A stretch of DNA of 64,000 bases from Hyphomicrobium sp. (GTDB lineage Bacteria > Pseudomonadota > Alphaproteobacteria > Rhizobiales > Hyphomicrobiaceae), in contig JAFWGI010000015.1 of the NCBI GenBank assembly GCA_017512425.1, positions 1-64,000 on the forward strand. Direction: 5' to 3'. The notes beneath the pieces were generated by a model. It ran no database searches. It worked only from the letters and a program-made list of their open reading frames with translations, and had not been told where the DNA came from. Position numbers and translations under genes: made by a program. Numbering within the stretch: the first letter of the stretch is position 1; each line of letters begins with the position of its first letter. Below, in pieces: positions 15,747 through 27,051 of this stretch.

Positions 15747-17182
15747 GATATGACCTCCAATGGCAGGGTCAGGCTGCAATTGAATCCAGTTGGCGGATAA
15801 GCGCTGACGTAGGCTGCGCCCGATTGCGCGGCGAGAGATTTAAGAAGCCGCGACCCAAAGCCGGGGCGCTTTGGCTCCTCGACGACGGGACCGTCGACTT
15901 CGTTCCACGCAAACTGCAACTTCGATCCGTTATCGAGTGGTTCGATACGCCACTCGATAGAGATCCGTCCCGTATCGTTGGCAAGTGCGCCGTACTTCAC
16001 CGCGTTCGTGCACAGCTCGTGCAATGCAAGCGAAATGGAAATCGCATCCCGCGATGAAATAATCTTATCAACGCCTTGCAATTCTATGCGCGACACCAGA
16101 TCGCCATGCGGCGCAAACGTGCTTTTCAGCAGGTCGCGCAGATGCGCGCCGTCCCAGTGGTTTTTGGTTAGAAGGTCTTGGCACGCGGCGAGCGCATGGA
16201 TGCGTGACAGAAACAGTTCGCGTTCTTCAATGCCGCCGCCATTCAGGCTTTGCATCGCTATCGATTGAACCATCGCGAGCATGTTCTTGACGCGGTGGTT
16301 GAGTTCTTGGATGAGCAGTTCCTGACGTTCCTCGGCGCGTTTTCGATCGGTTATGTCGAGCGTGAGACCCGTCAAGAATTTGGTGTTGCCATCTAGACTG
16401 TCAGCTAGGCGGCCTTGTTCGCGCAGCCAGCGCAACTTGCCGTCGCGGCGCTTGATGCGGAACTCGGCCTCATATTCCTCGCCTTGCGCGACGGCGTCCT
16501 GCCACGCGGTTGTCAACGCCTGCCGGTCCTCGTGATGAACGTACGAGAGATAATTGCTGACTTCTTGCGTCGATTGCACGGGTTCAAGCCCAAGCAGTAC
16601 GTTCAAGCTGCCGTCGCGAAAGCTCTTGTCAGCCGCCAGATCGCGCTGCCAAGTACCCATCCTCCCGGCGAACAACGCCTGTCGCAAACGATCTTCGCTA
16701 TTCTGCAACTTGCGCGCCGCGTCCTCGAGCTCGCGTGTGCGTTCCAATACCCGTTCTTCCAGATTCGTCGCGAGCTGTTCGAGCTGCTTTGTTTTTCTGT
16801 ACAGATCAGCGAAGACGCGGATTTTAGCGCGTAGGATCTCGGCGACCACTGGCACAGACACGTAGTCGACTGCGCCGGACGAATACCCGCGGATGCGGTC
16901 AATGTCCGTCATCTGAATGGCGGATACGAAAATGATCGCGATTTTTTCGTATCGAGGGTGCTCGCGGATCATGTCGACGAGTTCGAAGCCATCGAGATCG
17001 GGCATGCAGACGTCAACGAGCAGCACCGCGACATCTGTCTTGAGCAAGGTCGCCAGCGCTTCGTTAGCAGAATTCGCCTTGATAAGGTTCTCGCCCAGTT
17101 GGCCGAGAATAACTTCGTAACTCAGAAGTTTCGCCGGCTGATCGTCAACAAGGAGAATATTGACTGGCTCTTTCGTGCTCAT
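15743..17182 (-). CDS. Receiver-PAS-HWE-type histidine kinase
   Basis: A 479-residue soluble kinase. Receiver at about 8-120 with D57 (LLVDVCMPD); the usual Lys of the receiver active site is replaced in DYVSVPVV. A coiled linker (130-165) follows, then a PAS/PAC fold (165-280) and an HWE/HisKA_2 kinase with phosphoacceptor H296 (ELNHRVKNML) and an ATPase domain starting at LHELCTNAVKYGAL. HWE kinases are abundant in alphaproteobacteria and often work with single receivers. It lies ten bases after the poly-HAMP kinase and overlaps the lone response regulator, suggesting a phosphorelay of the three. Confidence 0.88.
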   Translation of the reverse strand: MSTKEPVNILLVDDQPAKLLSYEVILGQLGENLIKANSANEALATLLKTDVAVLLVDVCMPDLDGFELVDMIREHPRYEKIAIIFVSAIQMTDIDRIRGYSSGAVDYVSVPVVAEILRAKIRVFADLYRKTKQLEQLATNLEERVLERTRELEDAARKLQNSEDRLRQALFAGRMGTWQRDLAADKSFRDGSLNVLLGLEPVQSTQEVSNYLSYVHHEDRQALTTAWQDAVAQGEEYEAEFRIKRRDGKLRWLREQGRLADSLDGNTKFLTGLTLDITDRKRAEERQELLIQELNHRVKNMLAMVQSIAMQSLNGGGIEERELFLSRIHALAACQDLLTKNHWDGAHLRDLLKSTFAPHGDLVSRIELQGVDKIISSRDAISISLALHELCTNAVKYGALANDTGRISIEWRIEPLDNGSKLQFAWNEVDGPVVEEPKRPGFGSRLLKSLAAQSGAAYVSAYPPTGFNCSLTLPLEVIS

Positions 17183-17192
17183 TGCTTGCTTC

Positions 17193-20100
17193 CTACCGGT
17201 GCAGCCACATGCGCAGCGCCGTTAGCAGTTGTTCGGTGTTGACGGGCTTGGCGAGATAGTCTGACGCCCCAGCCTCCAGACACTTCTCGCGATCCCCTTT
17301 CATAGCTTTCGCCGTCAGCGCTATGATCGGCAGCCGGAGCCAATTTCCCTGCGCGCGGATCGCCTGCATGGTCTCATAGCCGTCCATTTCCGGCATCATG
17401 ATGTCCATCAGAACAATCGCGATTTCCGACGTCGATTGCAGCCGGTTGATTGCCTCTTTTCCTGTCGATGCTGTGACGACTTTCATGCCGCGACGTTCGA
17501 GCACACTGCTCATAGCGAAAATATTCCGGGGATCATCGTCGACGATCAACAAGGTCTTCCCGATGAGATCGTCGTCAGACCGATGAAGATGCTCGATCAT
17601 GCGCTGCTTTTCTGGCGGCATTTCGGTAATCACGCGGTGCAGGAACAGCGACGTCTCATCGAGAAGGCGTTCGGGCGATTCAACGCCTTTGACAACAACG
17701 CTGCGCGCCAACGCGTGCAATTTGGCATCTTCCTCCGGCGACAATTCGCGCCCCGTAAACACGATCACCGGGATATCCGATAGGCTCGCATTTTTGCTCA
17801 GTTCAGCGAGCACGTCGAACCCCGACATGTCCGGCAATTTGAGATCGAGCACAATGCAATCGCAGGCATGGGTTTCGAGGTACGCGAGCGCCTCAGCCCC
17901 CGTTGTCACGGCGTCTACGTTGATGTCGCCGTGCGCTAGTAGTTCCCGCACGCTCAGTTGTTCTGCCGGATTATCCTCGATCAGCAGCAGCTGCTTCTTG
18001 CGCGGCGCAATAAAGGCCTTGATCTTTTCAAATGCCGTCTGCAGCCCGTCGCTCGTTGTTGGCTTTGGCAGGAATGCGAATGCGCCGGTCGAGAGACCGT
18101 GCTGGCGATCCTCGTCCAGCGTTATCATTTGAACGGGGATGTGTCGCGTCGCAACGTTCTGCTTCAATTGGCTCAAGATATTCCAGCCGAGCATGTCTGG
18201 CAGATAAACATCGAGCGTAATAGCACTCGGATTGTGCTCGTTTGCCAACAGCAACGCATCGACGCCGCGGTGCGCGATGAGAACTTTGAATTCGGCGCTG
18301 CGCGCGAGGTCAGCGAGAACGCTTGCATAGCGCTGGTCGTCCTCGACGATCAGCAGCACAAGATCGCCGGCCTGTACGATATCGCGGTCATCCTCGACGT
18401 CGTCGACGATGAGACCAGCGTTCTGAATCAGCAGTTGGGTCGCGCCTTGCGTTGGCCGCGCAGTTTTAGCAGCGAAAGCTGGCTGCGCCGCAAATGTCTT
18501 CGGCAAATAGAGCGTGAAGGTGCTGCCTGAGCCTGGAGCACTTCGCAGCTGAATGTCGCCGCCAAGCAAGGCGGCAAGCTCGCGGCTGATCGCCAGTCCC
18601 AAGCCGGTCCCGCCATACTTGCGGCTCGTGCCCGCATCCGCCTGCTGAAAGGCTTCGAAAACAATGCGCTGCTTTTCAGGCAAAATGCCGATGCCGGTGT
18701 CCGACACCTCGAATGCGACCACGCCATCCGCTTTGCTCAGTGTCGGGTGATCCGCATTCCAGCCGGACGGCGCTTCGGTCGCGGTCAAGCGCACGCCGCC
18801 GTGTTCGGTGAATTTAAAGGCGTTCGACAGAAGGTTTTTGAGAATTTGCTGCAGGCGCTTGGAGTCGGTTGTGATCTTCTTGCCGATTGACGCGTCGATT
18901 GAGAGGTCGAAGTCCAACCCGCGCCGGTCGGCTTCTAGCCGGAACGGCCGAGCGACGGTCTCGAGCAGTTTGGTGAGAACCAGATCCTCGGCATCGACGC
19001 TGACGGTACCGGACTCGATCTTCGACAGATCGAGGATGTCGCTAATCAGTGTCAAGAGATCGCTGCCCGCGCCGTGAATGGTGCGCGCGAATTCAACTTG
19101 CTTGTCGGTCAGATTACCATCGACGTTGTCGCCGAGCTGCTGGCCGAGAATGAGGATGCTGTTGAGCGGCGTACGCAGCTCATGCGACATGTTCGCGAGG
19201 AATTCAGATTTGTATTTCGACGTCAGCGCGAGTTCCGACGCCTTTTCTTCGAGTGCGCGGCGGGCGCGTTCGATTTCCTGGTTCTTTGCTTCGACTTCCA
19301 CGTTACGTTCGGCGAGCTGCTGCGCCTTCTGCTCGAGTTGCTCATTTGTCGTCTGCAATTCTGTCTGCTGGTCCTGCAATTCGCGCGCGAGCTGCTGGCT
19401 CTGTTTCAGCAAGCCTTCGGTCTGCATCGTCGCTTCGATACTGTTCAGAACGATGCCGATGCTTGCGGTGAGCTGTTCGAGGAAGTTCAAGTGCGCGCTG
19501 TCAAATTCGTGCAGCGACGCGACCGCAATGACCGCCTTCAATTCATCCTCGAAGTTGACCGGCAACACGACGATGCTGCGCGGCACGGCGTCGAGCAGCG
19601 CCGGCCCAATGCGGACGGCCGTCTGCGGCACTTCTGTAATCAAAATGCGGCGACGCTCAACCGCACATTGACCGATGAAGCCTTCGCCAAGCGCAATTGT
19701 CGCCGGATAGCCCTGATCCGAGATGTTGGCATAGGAGCCGAGCAGGGTCAGGCGCGGAGGTTCATCGGGCGACATTTGATAGATGACGCCTTGGTGGCCA
19801 CCAATGAGTGGCACGAGCTCCGACAACAATTTGCGGCCGACGGTTGCGAGGTCGCGCTGGCCTTGCAACAGGCCAGTGAGACGCGCGAGATTGGTTTTGA
19901 GCCAGTCTTGTTCGGTGTTGCGGTCGGTCGTTAGCCGCAAGTTGCCGATCATGGTGTTGATATAGTCTTTGAGTTCGGCGACTTCGCCGCGAGCGTCGAC
20001 CTGGATCGATCGCGTCAAATCGCCCTTGGTAACCGCGGTCGTCACTTCGGCGATGGCGCGCACCTGGTTTGTCAAATTGTCGGCGAGCAGGTTGACGTTG

Positions 20101-22925
20101 CCCGTCAGCGCTTTCCACGTACCCGCGGCGCCTGGCACGCTCGCTTGGCCTCCAAGACGGCCCTCGACGCCTACTTCGCGCGCAACGGTCGTCACCTGAT
20201 CGGCAAAGATTGCGAGTGTATCCGTCATGTCGTTGATGGTTTCGGCGAGTGCGGCAACCTCACCTTTTGATTTCACCGTCAACTTCTGTTTGAGATCACC
20301 CTCTGCAACCGCCGTCACGACCTTCACGATGCCGCGGACCTGTTCGGTCAGGTTGGCAGCCATGACGTTAACGGTGTCCGTCAAATCTTTCCATGTGCCA
20401 GCGACGCCCGGAACCTGCGCCTGACCGCCGAGCTTGCCTTCCGTGCCGACTTCGCGCGCAACACGCGTCACTTCGGACGCGAACGCGTTGAGCTGGTCGA
20501 CCATCGTGTTGATCGTGTTCTTGAGTTCGAGAATTTCACCTTTCACGTCGACGGTGATCTTGCGCGACAAGTCTCCGCGCGCAACGGCGGTCGTCACTTC
20601 GGCGATGTTGCGGACCTGGCCGGTCAAGTTGCCTGCCATCGAGTTGACCGAGTCCGTCAAGTCCTTCCATGTTCCGGCGACGACACCTGGCACAACCGCT
20701 TGTCCGCCAAGACGGCCCTCGGTGCCCACTTCGCGTGCGACGCGCGTCACTTCCGCTGCGAATGAGCGGAGCTGCTCTACCATCGTGTTGAGCGTTTCCT
20801 TCAGCAGAAGGATCTCGCCGCGCACGTCGACCGTGATCTTCTTCGACAAATCGCCGCCAGCGATAGCGGTTGCGACTTCGGCGATATTGCGCACCTGAGC
20901 GGTCAGGTTGCTTGCCATGAAATTGACGTTGTCGGTCAAATCTTTCCACGTGCCCGCGACGCCGGGCACTTGCGCTTGGCCGCCAAGCTTACCCTCGGTG
21001 CCGACTTCACGCGCAACGCGCGTGACTTCGCCGGCGAACCCATTCAGCTGATCGACCATCGTGTTGATGGTCGCTTTGAGTTCAAGAATTTCGCCTTTTA
21101 CGTCCACGGTGATTTTCTTCGACAAGTCGCCGCGCGCGACGGCCGTCGTGACATCAGCGATGTTGCGGACCTGCGTCGTCAGGTTCGCGGCTAGCAGGTT
21201 GACGTTATCGGTCAAATCCTTCCATGTCCCTGCAACGCCGGGCACGTTCGCCTGTCCTCCGAGGCGTCCTTCGGTACCGACTTCGCGTGCAACGCGCGTG
21301 ACCTCACCGGCGAAACGGTTCAGCTGATCGACCATCGTGTTGATGGTCTGCTTGAGTTCCAAAACTTCGCCGCGCACATCGACGTCGATCTTTTTGGATA
21401 AGTCGCCGTTTGCGATGGCCGTTGAAACTTCGGCGATGTTGCGGACCTGGGTCGTCAGGTTGCTCGCCATCGAGTTGACGCTGTCGGTCAGGTCTTTCCA
21501 GGTTCCTGCAACGCCGCGCACGTCGGCTTGACCGCCGAGAATACCTTCGGTGCCGACTTCGCGCGCGACGCGCGTCACTTCCGACGCAAAACCGTTCAAC
21601 TGATCGACCATCGTGTTGATGGTTTCTTTAAGCTGGAGGATTTCGCCGCTGACGGTAACGGTGATCTTTTTCGACAGGTCGCCGCCGGCAATTGCCGTGG
21701 CGACTTCGGCAATGTTGCGGACTTGGCCTGTCAGGTTGCTGGCCATCGAGTTGACGTTGTCGGTCAGGTCTTTCCACGTACCGGCAACGCCGGTCACCTG
21801 CGCTTGCCCGCCGAGCTTTCCTTCAGTGCCGACTTCACGGGCGACGCGTGTCACTTCGCCAGCGAAGGCGTTCAGCTGATCGACCATCGTGTTGATGGTA
21901 TTTTTGAGTTCTAGAATCTCGCCCTTCACGTCGACAGTGATCTTGCGCGACAAGTCTCCGCGCGCGACCGCGGTCGTCACCTCGGCGATATTGCGGACTT
22001 GCGTCGTCAGGTTGGCTGCGAGCAAATTGACGTTGTCGGTCAAATCCTTCCAGGTTCCGGCAACACCCGGCACGACGGCCTGGCCACCGAGCCGACCTTC
22101 GGTACCGACTTCGCGCGCGACGCGCGTTACTTCTGCGGCGAACGAACGCAATTGATCGACCATCGTGTTGATGGCCTCTTTGAGCTGAAGGATTTCGCCA
22201 CGCACGTCGACGGTGATCTTTTTCGATAAGTCGCCGTTGGCAACTGCAATCGTCACATCGGCGATATTACGCACCTGAGCCGTCAGATTGCTGGCCATCA
22301 AGTTGACGCTCTCGGTCAATTCTTTCCAAACGCCGGTGACTTCCGTCACCTTGGCCTGACCGCCAAGCTTGCCGTCGGTGCCGACTTCGCGCGCGACGCG
22401 CGTCACTTCCGACGTAAACACCGATAACTGCTTGATCATGCTGTTGACGATATTGGCCGAACGCAGGAATTCGCCTTCCAGCGGGCGGCCATCGACGTCG
22501 AGCCGCATGGTCTGCATGAGGTCGCCCTGCGCAACGGCGCGGATCGTTCGCGTCACCTCGGCGGTCGGCCACAACAAATCGTCGATCAAAGAATTGATAG
22601 ACAATTCCATGCCGTGCCAGGCACCGGCGGCCGAACCCATCTTAACGCGCTGCTTGGTCTTGCCTTCCTGTCCCACGACCTGCCCGACACGCTCGAGCTG
22701 TTGCGCCATCTGCTCGTTGGAGCCGACGATTTCGTTGAACAGATCTGCGACTTTACCCCAGAGGTCGGGCCAGTCACCGGGCAGCCGAACGGAAAAGTTT
22801 CCACCCCGCATGTGCTGCAGAGCCTGCAACAATTGTCGAACTTCTGCGTTAGTTGATAAGCTCGTGTTGGCTATGTCGGATGCGATCGCATCGCTCGTAG
22901 ATGCGGATGTCAAATTGTCATCCAT
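17193..22925 (-). CDS. Giant soluble poly-HAMP hybrid histidine kinase with three receivers
   Basis: A 1910-residue protein. ATG at 22925 follows GGAGGGGG; an upstream in-frame extension of 39 residues lacks support. Order: linker and degenerate HAMP (about 1-170), nine ~92-residue double-HAMP repeats (about 170-990), GAF (about 1020-1165), coiled coil, HisKA with H1248 (MSHELRTPL), HATPase (about 1360-1480), and three receivers (about 1520-1640, 1643-1765, 1790-1910). No transmembrane segment is visible, so it is cytoplasmic. The layout recalls fungal group III osmosensor kinases, which have fewer HAMP repeats. No DNA-binding output exists in the operon; output is probably through other regulators. 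Confidence 0.9.
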   Translation of the reverse strand: MDDNLTSASTSDAIASDIANTSLSTNAEVRQLLQALQHMRGGNFSVRLPGDWPDLWGKVADLFNEIVGSNEQMAQQLERVGQVVGQEGKTKQRVKMGSAAGAWHGMELSINSLIDDLLWPTAEVTRTIRAVAQGDLMQTMRLDVDGRPLEGEFLRSANIVNSMIKQLSVFTSEVTRVAREVGTDGKLGGQAKVTEVTGVWKELTESVNLMASNLTAQVRNIADVTIAVANGDLSKKITVDVRGEILQLKEAINTMVDQLRSFAAEVTRVAREVGTEGRLGGQAVVPGVAGTWKDLTDNVNLLAANLTTQVRNIAEVTTAVARGDLSRKITVDVKGEILELKNTINTMVDQLNAFAGEVTRVAREVGTEGKLGGQAQVTGVAGTWKDLTDNVNSMASNLTGQVRNIAEVATAIAGGDLSKKITVTVSGEILQLKETINTMVDQLNGFASEVTRVAREVGTEGILGGQADVRGVAGTWKDLTDSVNSMASNLTTQVRNIAEVSTAIANGDLSKKIDVDVRGEVLELKQTINTMVDQLNRFAGEVTRVAREVGTEGRLGGQANVPGVAGTWKDLTDNVNLLAANLTTQVRNIADVTTAVARGDLSKKITVDVKGEILELKATINTMVDQLNGFAGEVTRVAREVGTEGKLGGQAQVPGVAGTWKDLTDNVNFMASNLTAQVRNIAEVATAIAGGDLSKKITVDVRGEILLLKETLNTMVEQLRSFAAEVTRVAREVGTEGRLGGQAVVPGVVAGTWKDLTDSVNSMAGNLTGQVRNIAEVTTAVARGDLSRKITVDVKGEILELKNTINTMVDQLNAFASEVTRVAREVGTEGKLGGQAQVPGVAGTWKDLTDTVNVMAANLTEQVRGIVKVVTAVAEGDLKQKLTVKSKGEVAALAETINDMTDTLAIFADQVTTVAREVGVEGRLGGQASVPGAAGTWKALTGNVNLLADNLTNQVRAIAEVTTAVTKGDLTRSIQVDARGEVAELKDYINTMIGNLRLTTDRNTEQDWLKTNLARLTGLLQGQRDLATVGRKLLSELVPLIGGHQGVIYQMSPDEPPRLTLLGSYANISDQGYPATIALGEGFIGQCAVERRRILITEVPQTAVRIGPALLDAVPRSIVVLPVNFEDELKAVIAVASLHEFDSAHLNFLEQLTASIGIVLNSIEATMQTEGLLKQSQQLARELQDQQTELQTTNEQLEQKAQQLAERNVEVEAKNQEIERARRALEEKASELALTSKYKSEFLANMSHELRTPLNSILILGQQLGDNVDGNLTDKQVEFARTIHGAGSDLLTLISDILDLSKIESGTVSVDAEDLVLTKLLETVARPFRLEADRRGLDFDLSIDASIGKKITTDSKRLQQILKNLLSNAFKFTEHGGVRLTATEAPSGWNADHPTLSKADGVVAFEVSDTGIGILPEKQRIVFEAFQQADAGTSRKYGGTGLGLAISRELAALLGGDIQLRSAPGSGSTFTLYLPKTFAAQPAFAAKTARPTQGATQLLIQNAGLIVDDVEDDRDIVQAGDLVLLIVEDDQRYASVLADLARSAEFKVLIAHRGVDALLLANEHNPSAITLDVYLPDMLGWNILSQLKQNVATRHIPVQMITLDEDRQHGLSTGAFAFLPKPTTSDGLQTAFEKIKAFIAPRKKQLLLIEDNPAEQLSVRELLAHGDINVDAVTTGAEALAYLETHACDCIVLDLKLPDMSGFDVLAELSKNASLSDIPVIVFTGRELSPEEDAKLHALARSVVVKGVESPERLLDETSLFLHRVITEMPPEKQRMIEHLHRSDDDLIGKTLLIVDDDPRNIFAMSSVLERRGMKVVTASTGKEAINRLQSTSEIAIVLMDIMMPEMDGYETMQAIRAQGNWLRLPIIALTAKAMKGDREKCLEAGASDYLAKPVNTEQLLTALRMWLHR
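19960..22410 (-). repeat. Nine tandem 276-base coding repeats (HAMP array)
   Basis: Within the hybrid kinase the motif [19 protein letters not shown] recurs nine times at a 92-codon period. Each unit holds a second half with [15 protein letters not shown]. At DNA level the complement of an NTMVDQL codon run recurs every 276 bases (for example near 21055, 21331, 21607, 21883 and 22159). The seventh unit has one extra codon (PGVVAGTW). Third-position differences are common while the protein is nearly constant, which indicates selection rather than very recent duplication. Confidence 0.85.
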
Positions 22926-23123
22926 ATTACCCCCTCCGCAATCTGCCCAACGAAGGAGACAGCGAACACGCGAAAAAACTAAAAAATGAAGTGAACGGTA
23001 TTCCGGCATGCGCCAAACGCGCCGAGCCGGTTTTGGTTTCAACGCGCCGCAAGTTTTTTGCTTATTGCCGTCCGTAGATCAAAACGTTGAGATCGGCGGG
23101 CATCTGTTACCCGGAGTTTATCC

Positions 23124-23546
23124 ATGAGAATTGTCATTCGATCGGTTTGCGCGGCGGGGCAGAGAGGGCAAATGGGGCTGCGCGGTCAATTGCCTTGGGA
23201 AGGATTTCCCGACCCGATTTTCGCGGAAGACGGCGCCCGATTTTTCGACCTGACACGCGGGCACGTGTTACTCGCGGGCCCGAAAACATTCGAGTCCATA
23301 CCCGACTATGCTTTGACCGATCGCACCGTCGTTTGCATTCGATCCGACTCTGCGCCAGCCGATGTGATCGCTCGTTTTTCGGACAGGATTATTTTTATTT
23401 GCGGCGGCAGTGCGGTCTGGGACGCTTACGCTCCTCTTATTGGACATTGGGATATTTCGCGACTTCCATACGATGGTGAGGCGGACCGCTGGTTTGACAG
23501 CGCATGGCTCACGTCGGGCAGCACTGCACGACTGCGGCAAGCATAG
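23124..23546 (+). CDS. Dihydrofolate reductase-like protein, short and divergent
   Basis: A 140-residue protein with the DHFR core: GLRGQLPWEGFPDP near residues 18-31 (the family's GxxGxLPW loop), HVLLAGPKTFESIP (47-60) in the place of the NADPH-binding VMGRKTxESI, and FICGGSAVWDAY (about 91-102) in the place of GGxxIY. It is shorter than the usual ~160-170 residues and the catalytic acidic residue after PW is displaced, so activity as FolA is uncertain. It is divergent from the hybrid kinase. A folate-dependent C1 role would suit a methylotroph, but that is inference. Confidence 0.65.
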   Translation: MRIVIRSVCAAGQRGQMGLRGQLPWEGFPDPIFAEDGARFFDLTRGHVLLAGPKTFESIPDYALTDRTVVCIRSDSAPADVIARFSDRIIFICGGSAVWDAYAPLIGHWDISRLPYDGEADRWFDSAWLTSGSTARLRQA

Positions 23547-23647
23547 CAGGAAGGCATCCGGAATCGATTGCGCAAGTGCAGTTGCAGCGCGACCGGAACT
23601 TCTCGGCGCTCGCGAGACTTTAGCTATACGTCTTATTGGAGTAGTCC

Positions 23648-24736
23648 ATGCGTATAGCTCAGGTGGCACCTCTCGCCGAAGCGGTTCCACCAAAACTCTA
23701 CGGCGGCACGGAGCGTGTCGTTTCGTGGCTGACGGAAGAGTTGGTTAGACGCGGTCACGACGTAACATTATTTGCGAGTGGCGACTCGCAGACGTCCGCA
23801 AAGCTCTTACCGCTCTGCCCGCAGGCGCTGCGTCTTTCGAATATCAATGACCATATTCCCATGCATTTGGTCGCGCTAAAACATGTGCGCCGGCTAGCAC
23901 ATCAGTTTGACGTGATCCACTTCCACCTTGATCTGCTGCAATATCCGTTGTTCGAAGAAATGGGCAACAAAACCGTGACGACCCTGCATGGGCGTCTCGA
24001 CATCAGCGACTATCATCCCGTATACAGTGCATTTCCAAATATGCCATTGGTGTCGATTTCGCTTCAACAACGCGGCCCCATGCCGGAAACAGTGAACTGG
24101 CTTGCGAACATCCCTCATGGCATGCCTATGCATAACATCACCTTTTCCAAAGGGCCGGGCGAATACTTGGCGTTCGTCGGGCGCATCTCGCCGGAAAAGC
24201 GCCCCGATCGTGCAATCCAAATCGCGACGCAAGCAGGAGTACCAATTAAATTGGCTGCGAAAATCGACCATGTCGATCGTGCCTACTACGAGAGTTGCAT
24301 CGCGCCACTGCTTGAGCATCCGCTTGTCGATTTCGTAGGCGAAATCTCCGAAGCCCAGAAATCAGCTTTCTATGGCGGCGCGCGGGCGTTGCTTTTTCCG
24401 ATCGATTGGCCAGAACCGTTTGGGTTGGTCATGATCGAAGCGATGGCGGCTGGCACCCCGATCGTCGCTTGGAACAATGGTTCCGTTCCAGAGGTCATTC
24501 GTCATGGGCGCTCAGGTCTCATCGTCGACAACATCGACGATGCAGTGGCGGCCGTGAACGCAATCGACAAGCTCGACCGCAAAATTGTGCGTGCTGAGTT
24601 TGAGCGCCGATATACCGTTAGCAGCATGGCTCAGTGTTACGAGAGGGCCTATGAGAAGTTGCTCGGCCGGCCCGCATATCCATCAAATGCCGAAGGGCGG
24701 CGTGAAGATGGGGCGGCCGCTGCCCTAGCGGTATAA
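23648..24736 (+). CDS. Glycosyltransferase family 4
   Basis: A 362-residue GT-B enzyme. The N-terminus has VPPKLYGGTERVVSWLTEEL, the usual GT4 acceptor-domain glycine loop; the C-terminal domain has FVGRISPEKRPDRAIQIATQ and the nucleotide-sugar motif EPFGLVMIEAMAAGTPIVAW with the E-x7-E retaining signature. It transfers a sugar from an activated donor; acceptor unknown. Two bases separate it from the amylo-alpha-1,6-glucosidase gene, a pairing common in proteobacteria that suggests storage or protective glucan metabolism. GGAG precedes the ATG. Confidence 0.88.
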   Translation: MRIAQVAPLAEAVPPKLYGGTERVVSWLTEELVRRGHDVTLFASGDSQTSAKLLPLCPQALRLSNINDHIPMHLVALKHVRRLAHQFDVIHFHLDLLQYPLFEEMGNKTVTTLHGRLDISDYHPVYSAFPNMPLVSISLQQRGPMPETVNWLANIPHGMPMHNITFSKGPGEYLAFVGRISPEKRPDRAIQIATQAGVPIKLAAKIDHVDRAYYESCIAPLLEHPLVDFVGEISEAQKSAFYGGARALLFPIDWPEPFGLVMIEAMAAGTPIVAWNNGSVPEVIRHGRSGLIVDNIDDAVAAVNAIDKLDRKIVRAEFERRYTVSSMAQCYERAYEKLLGRPAYPSNAEGRREDGAAAALAV

Positions 24737-24738
24737 AC

Positions 24739-26883
24739 ATGTCCACGGAAGACACGAGCTACGGCGTCGAGACGTCGACTTCGTTGACGGCGCGCCCGGT
24801 CAAAGTCCTCAAGCACGATGAAACATTCGCGGTGTTTGACGACTTCGGCGATTGCGGCCGGCGCGCGGTGTCTCCCGAAGGTATATATTTCAAAGACACC
24901 CGGTTTCTATCGAAGTGGGACTTGCGGTTTGCAGCCGGTCGCGCGCCTCTATTGTTGTCGTCGAGTCATGATGATGACGGTTCCGCACTTACCGTTACAC
25001 TTGCAAATCCCAGTCTGCCAGGCATTCCCAAAGACCTGATCGGAGTAACACGGACAAAATTCCTGCTATCCGGGTGCTGTCATGAGCGTTTAAGTCTGCG
25101 CAATTACGACGTACGCGAGCACCACTTCGAGATTGAACTCCATTTCGATGCGGACTTCAAAGATCTCTTTGAAGTGAGAGGTACGCAGCGCTCTGTCAGT
25201 GCGATGAAGCCGGAGCTAAAAGCTGAGATTGGGACACTCATGTTTCAGTATGTCGGCCTGGATGACATTGCGCGTTTGACGGAGATCACGTTCCTGCCCG
25301 CGCCAACTCGTATCACTTCGAAATGTGCGCACTTCTCCATCAACCTGCCACCAGGCGCGACAACATCCATTGCGACGCGCGTGCGATGCGCGGACAAGTA
25401 TTCCATGGCAGATGATACCACTATTCTGTCCGCCTACCGGGCCAAACGGCGTGAAGCCAAGCTCAAGTGCGCCGACATAGCCACCGTGGGTTCGTCAAAC
25501 GATGTGTTCAATCAGCATATCTGCCGCTGCACGAGCGATGTCACGATGCTACTGGCCCGCACGCGCCACGGGTATTATCCGCACGCCGGCATCCCGTGGT
25601 ATTCAACAGTGTTTGGCCGCGATGGTATACTGACAGCGCTGTTCGCGCTTTGGGTTGCTCCGGAAATTGCAAAAGGCGTTTTGCTTCATCTCGCGGATAC
25701 GCAGGCGACGGCCTACGACGCTAAATCAGATGCCGCGCCCGGAAAAATATTGCACGAGCAACGTCTGTGCGAAATGGCGAGCACAAGCGAAGTGCCGTTT
25801 CAGCAATATTATGGGACTGTGGATGCCACGCCCCTGTTTGTCGTGCTGGCGGGCGAGTATTGGCTGCGCACAGGCGACGGCGACACCATTCGGCAGATAT
25901 GGCCGAACATTACGGCAGCGTTGCAATGGTGCGCCGAGCTGGGAGACCAAGACGGCGACGGCTTCGTCGAATATTTTCGGCAAACACCAACAGGTCTTTC
26001 CAATCAAGGTTGGAAAGATAGCCATGACGCCATATTCCACGCAGACGGCCGAATGGCGGAAGGTCCGATCGCGCTGGTGGAAGTGCAAGGTTACGTTTAT
26101 CAGGCGTACCAGCATGGCGCTCAAATGGCCGAGCACATGAGCGATCCACATTTGGCGGAACGGTACGCGACGCTCGCCAATCGACTCAAAACCGACTTCC
26201 ACGCGGCATTCTGGTTGGATGAACTCGATACCTACGCGTTAGCTTTGGATAGGGACAAGCGCCCTTGCGGCGTTGTGGCTTCAAATGCAGGCCATTTGTT
26301 CATGGGCGATTTGGTGCCAGCTGACTTTGCTCGGCGCTGTGGGCGCGTTCTCATGGGCACTGGTATGTGGAGCGGCTGGGGTGTGCGCACGCTCTCAACG
26401 GCAAGCGCCCGTTACAATCCGATGTCGTATCACAATGGCTCAATTTGGCCGCACGACAACGCGGTCATTGCCCTGGGATTGGCCCGCTACGGGATGAAAT
26501 CCGAAGTTGCGCGGATTTTCGAGGGCCTGTACGCGGCGCAGAAATATCAAACCGATGGTCGGCTGCCCGAGTTGTTCTGCGGTTCCGCCAGGCGTCGGGG
26601 GCGAGGGCCGGTGTCGTACCCCGTTTCGTGCTCACCGCAGGCATGGGCGGCTGCAGCGCCTTTTGCTTTGATCAAGGCATGTCTTGGTATGGAAATCGAT
26701 GCCAGCGAAAAGGCGGTGCGATTGAAAGCGCCGGTTTTGCCGCCGATGCTCAATGACATCACCCTGAACGGCATCTCGGTCGGCGGCGGAAAGATAAGTC
26801 TTCGTGTTCTCCGCGCCCACGATAGCGTTGCCGTCGATGTCGTGAGCCGTACGGGGGATATCGAGATTGAAGTAGGTGCTTAA
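24739..26883 (+). CDS. Amylo-alpha-1,6-glucosidase (glycogen-debranching-like)
   Basis: A 714-residue enzyme. Residues about 20-250 match the N-terminal bis domain of bacterial GDE proteins (FDDFGDCG, EGIYFKDTRFLSKWDLRF); the rest is an (alpha/alpha)6 barrel with IPWYSTVFGRDGILTALFAL (about 291-310), the WKDSHDAI motif (about 430) and SYHNGSIWPHDNAVIALGLA (about 565-584), all typical of the family. Asp and Glu residues in these motifs are the likely acid/base. It would hydrolyse alpha-1,6 branches of glucans in the cytosol. Translationally linked to the GT4 gene upstream. Confidence 0.9.
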   Translation: MSTEDTSYGVETSTSLTARPVKVLKHDETFAVFDDFGDCGRRAVSPEGIYFKDTRFLSKWDLRFAAGRAPLLLSSSHDDDGSALTVTLANPSLPGIPKDLIGVTRTKFLLSGCCHERLSLRNYDVREHHFEIELHFDADFKDLFEVRGTQRSVSAMKPELKAEIGTLMFQYVGLDDIARLTEITFLPAPTRITSKCAHFSINLPPGATTSIATRVRCADKYSMADDTTILSAYRAKRREAKLKCADIATVGSSNDVFNQHICRCTSDVTMLLARTRHGYYPHAGIPWYSTVFGRDGILTALFALWVAPEIAKGVLLHLADTQATAYDAKSDAAPGKILHEQRLCEMASTSEVPFQQYYGTVDATPLFVVLAGEYWLRTGDGDTIRQIWPNITAALQWCAELGDQDGDGFVEYFRQTPTGLSNQGWKDSHDAIFHADGRMAEGPIALVEVQGYVYQAYQHGAQMAEHMSDPHLAERYATLANRLKTDFHAAFWLDELDTYALALDRDKRPCGVVASNAGHLFMGDLVPADFARRCGRVLMGTGMWSGWGVRTLSTASARYNPMSYHNGSIWPHDNAVIALGLARYGMKSEVARIFEGLYAAQKYQTDGRLPELFCGSARRRGRGPVSYPVSCSPQAWAAAAPFALIKACLGMEIDASEKAVRLKAPVLPPMLNDITLNGISVGGGKISLRVLRAHDSVAVDVVSRTGDIEIEVGA

Positions 26884-26928
26884 GACGGCTGTCTGCGCGT
26901 GCGCTCAAACGCCGAAAGCCGCGGAGAG

Positions 26929-27051
26929 CTAACGAACAAAGATCAGCGCTAATACGATCAAGAGCAGTGCCGCGTGCGCGACGAAGAGCGTACCGATTTT
27001 CAGAACCGCGCGGTACACGGCAATGCGCTCATCGAAATCTGGCCGGTTTTG
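26929..27051 (-). pseudogene. Possible remnant of a small one-helix membrane protein
   Basis: On the minus strand an open frame reads PDFDERIAVYRAVLKIGTLF and continues into a strongly hydrophobic helix ending in ALIFVR and a stop. The pattern is that of very small terminal-oxidase-associated or stress membrane proteins. There is no normal start codon; an upstream in-frame stop (27052-27054) precedes it, and a better start lies in another frame, so a frameshift is likely. The rest of 26884-27246 holds nothing recognisable. Confidence 0.22.

Noticed and set aside
19074-19934. Long plus-strand frame inside the hybrid kinase
   Set aside because: Opposite-strand shadow of the coiled coil and GAF region; no start signal or domain.
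19960-22410. Regular repeats that could suggest a CRISPR array or satellite DNA
   Set aside because: The period is 276 bases, in frame with one long gene, and the repeats encode HAMP domains with synonymous variation; no short identical repeats with unique spacers.
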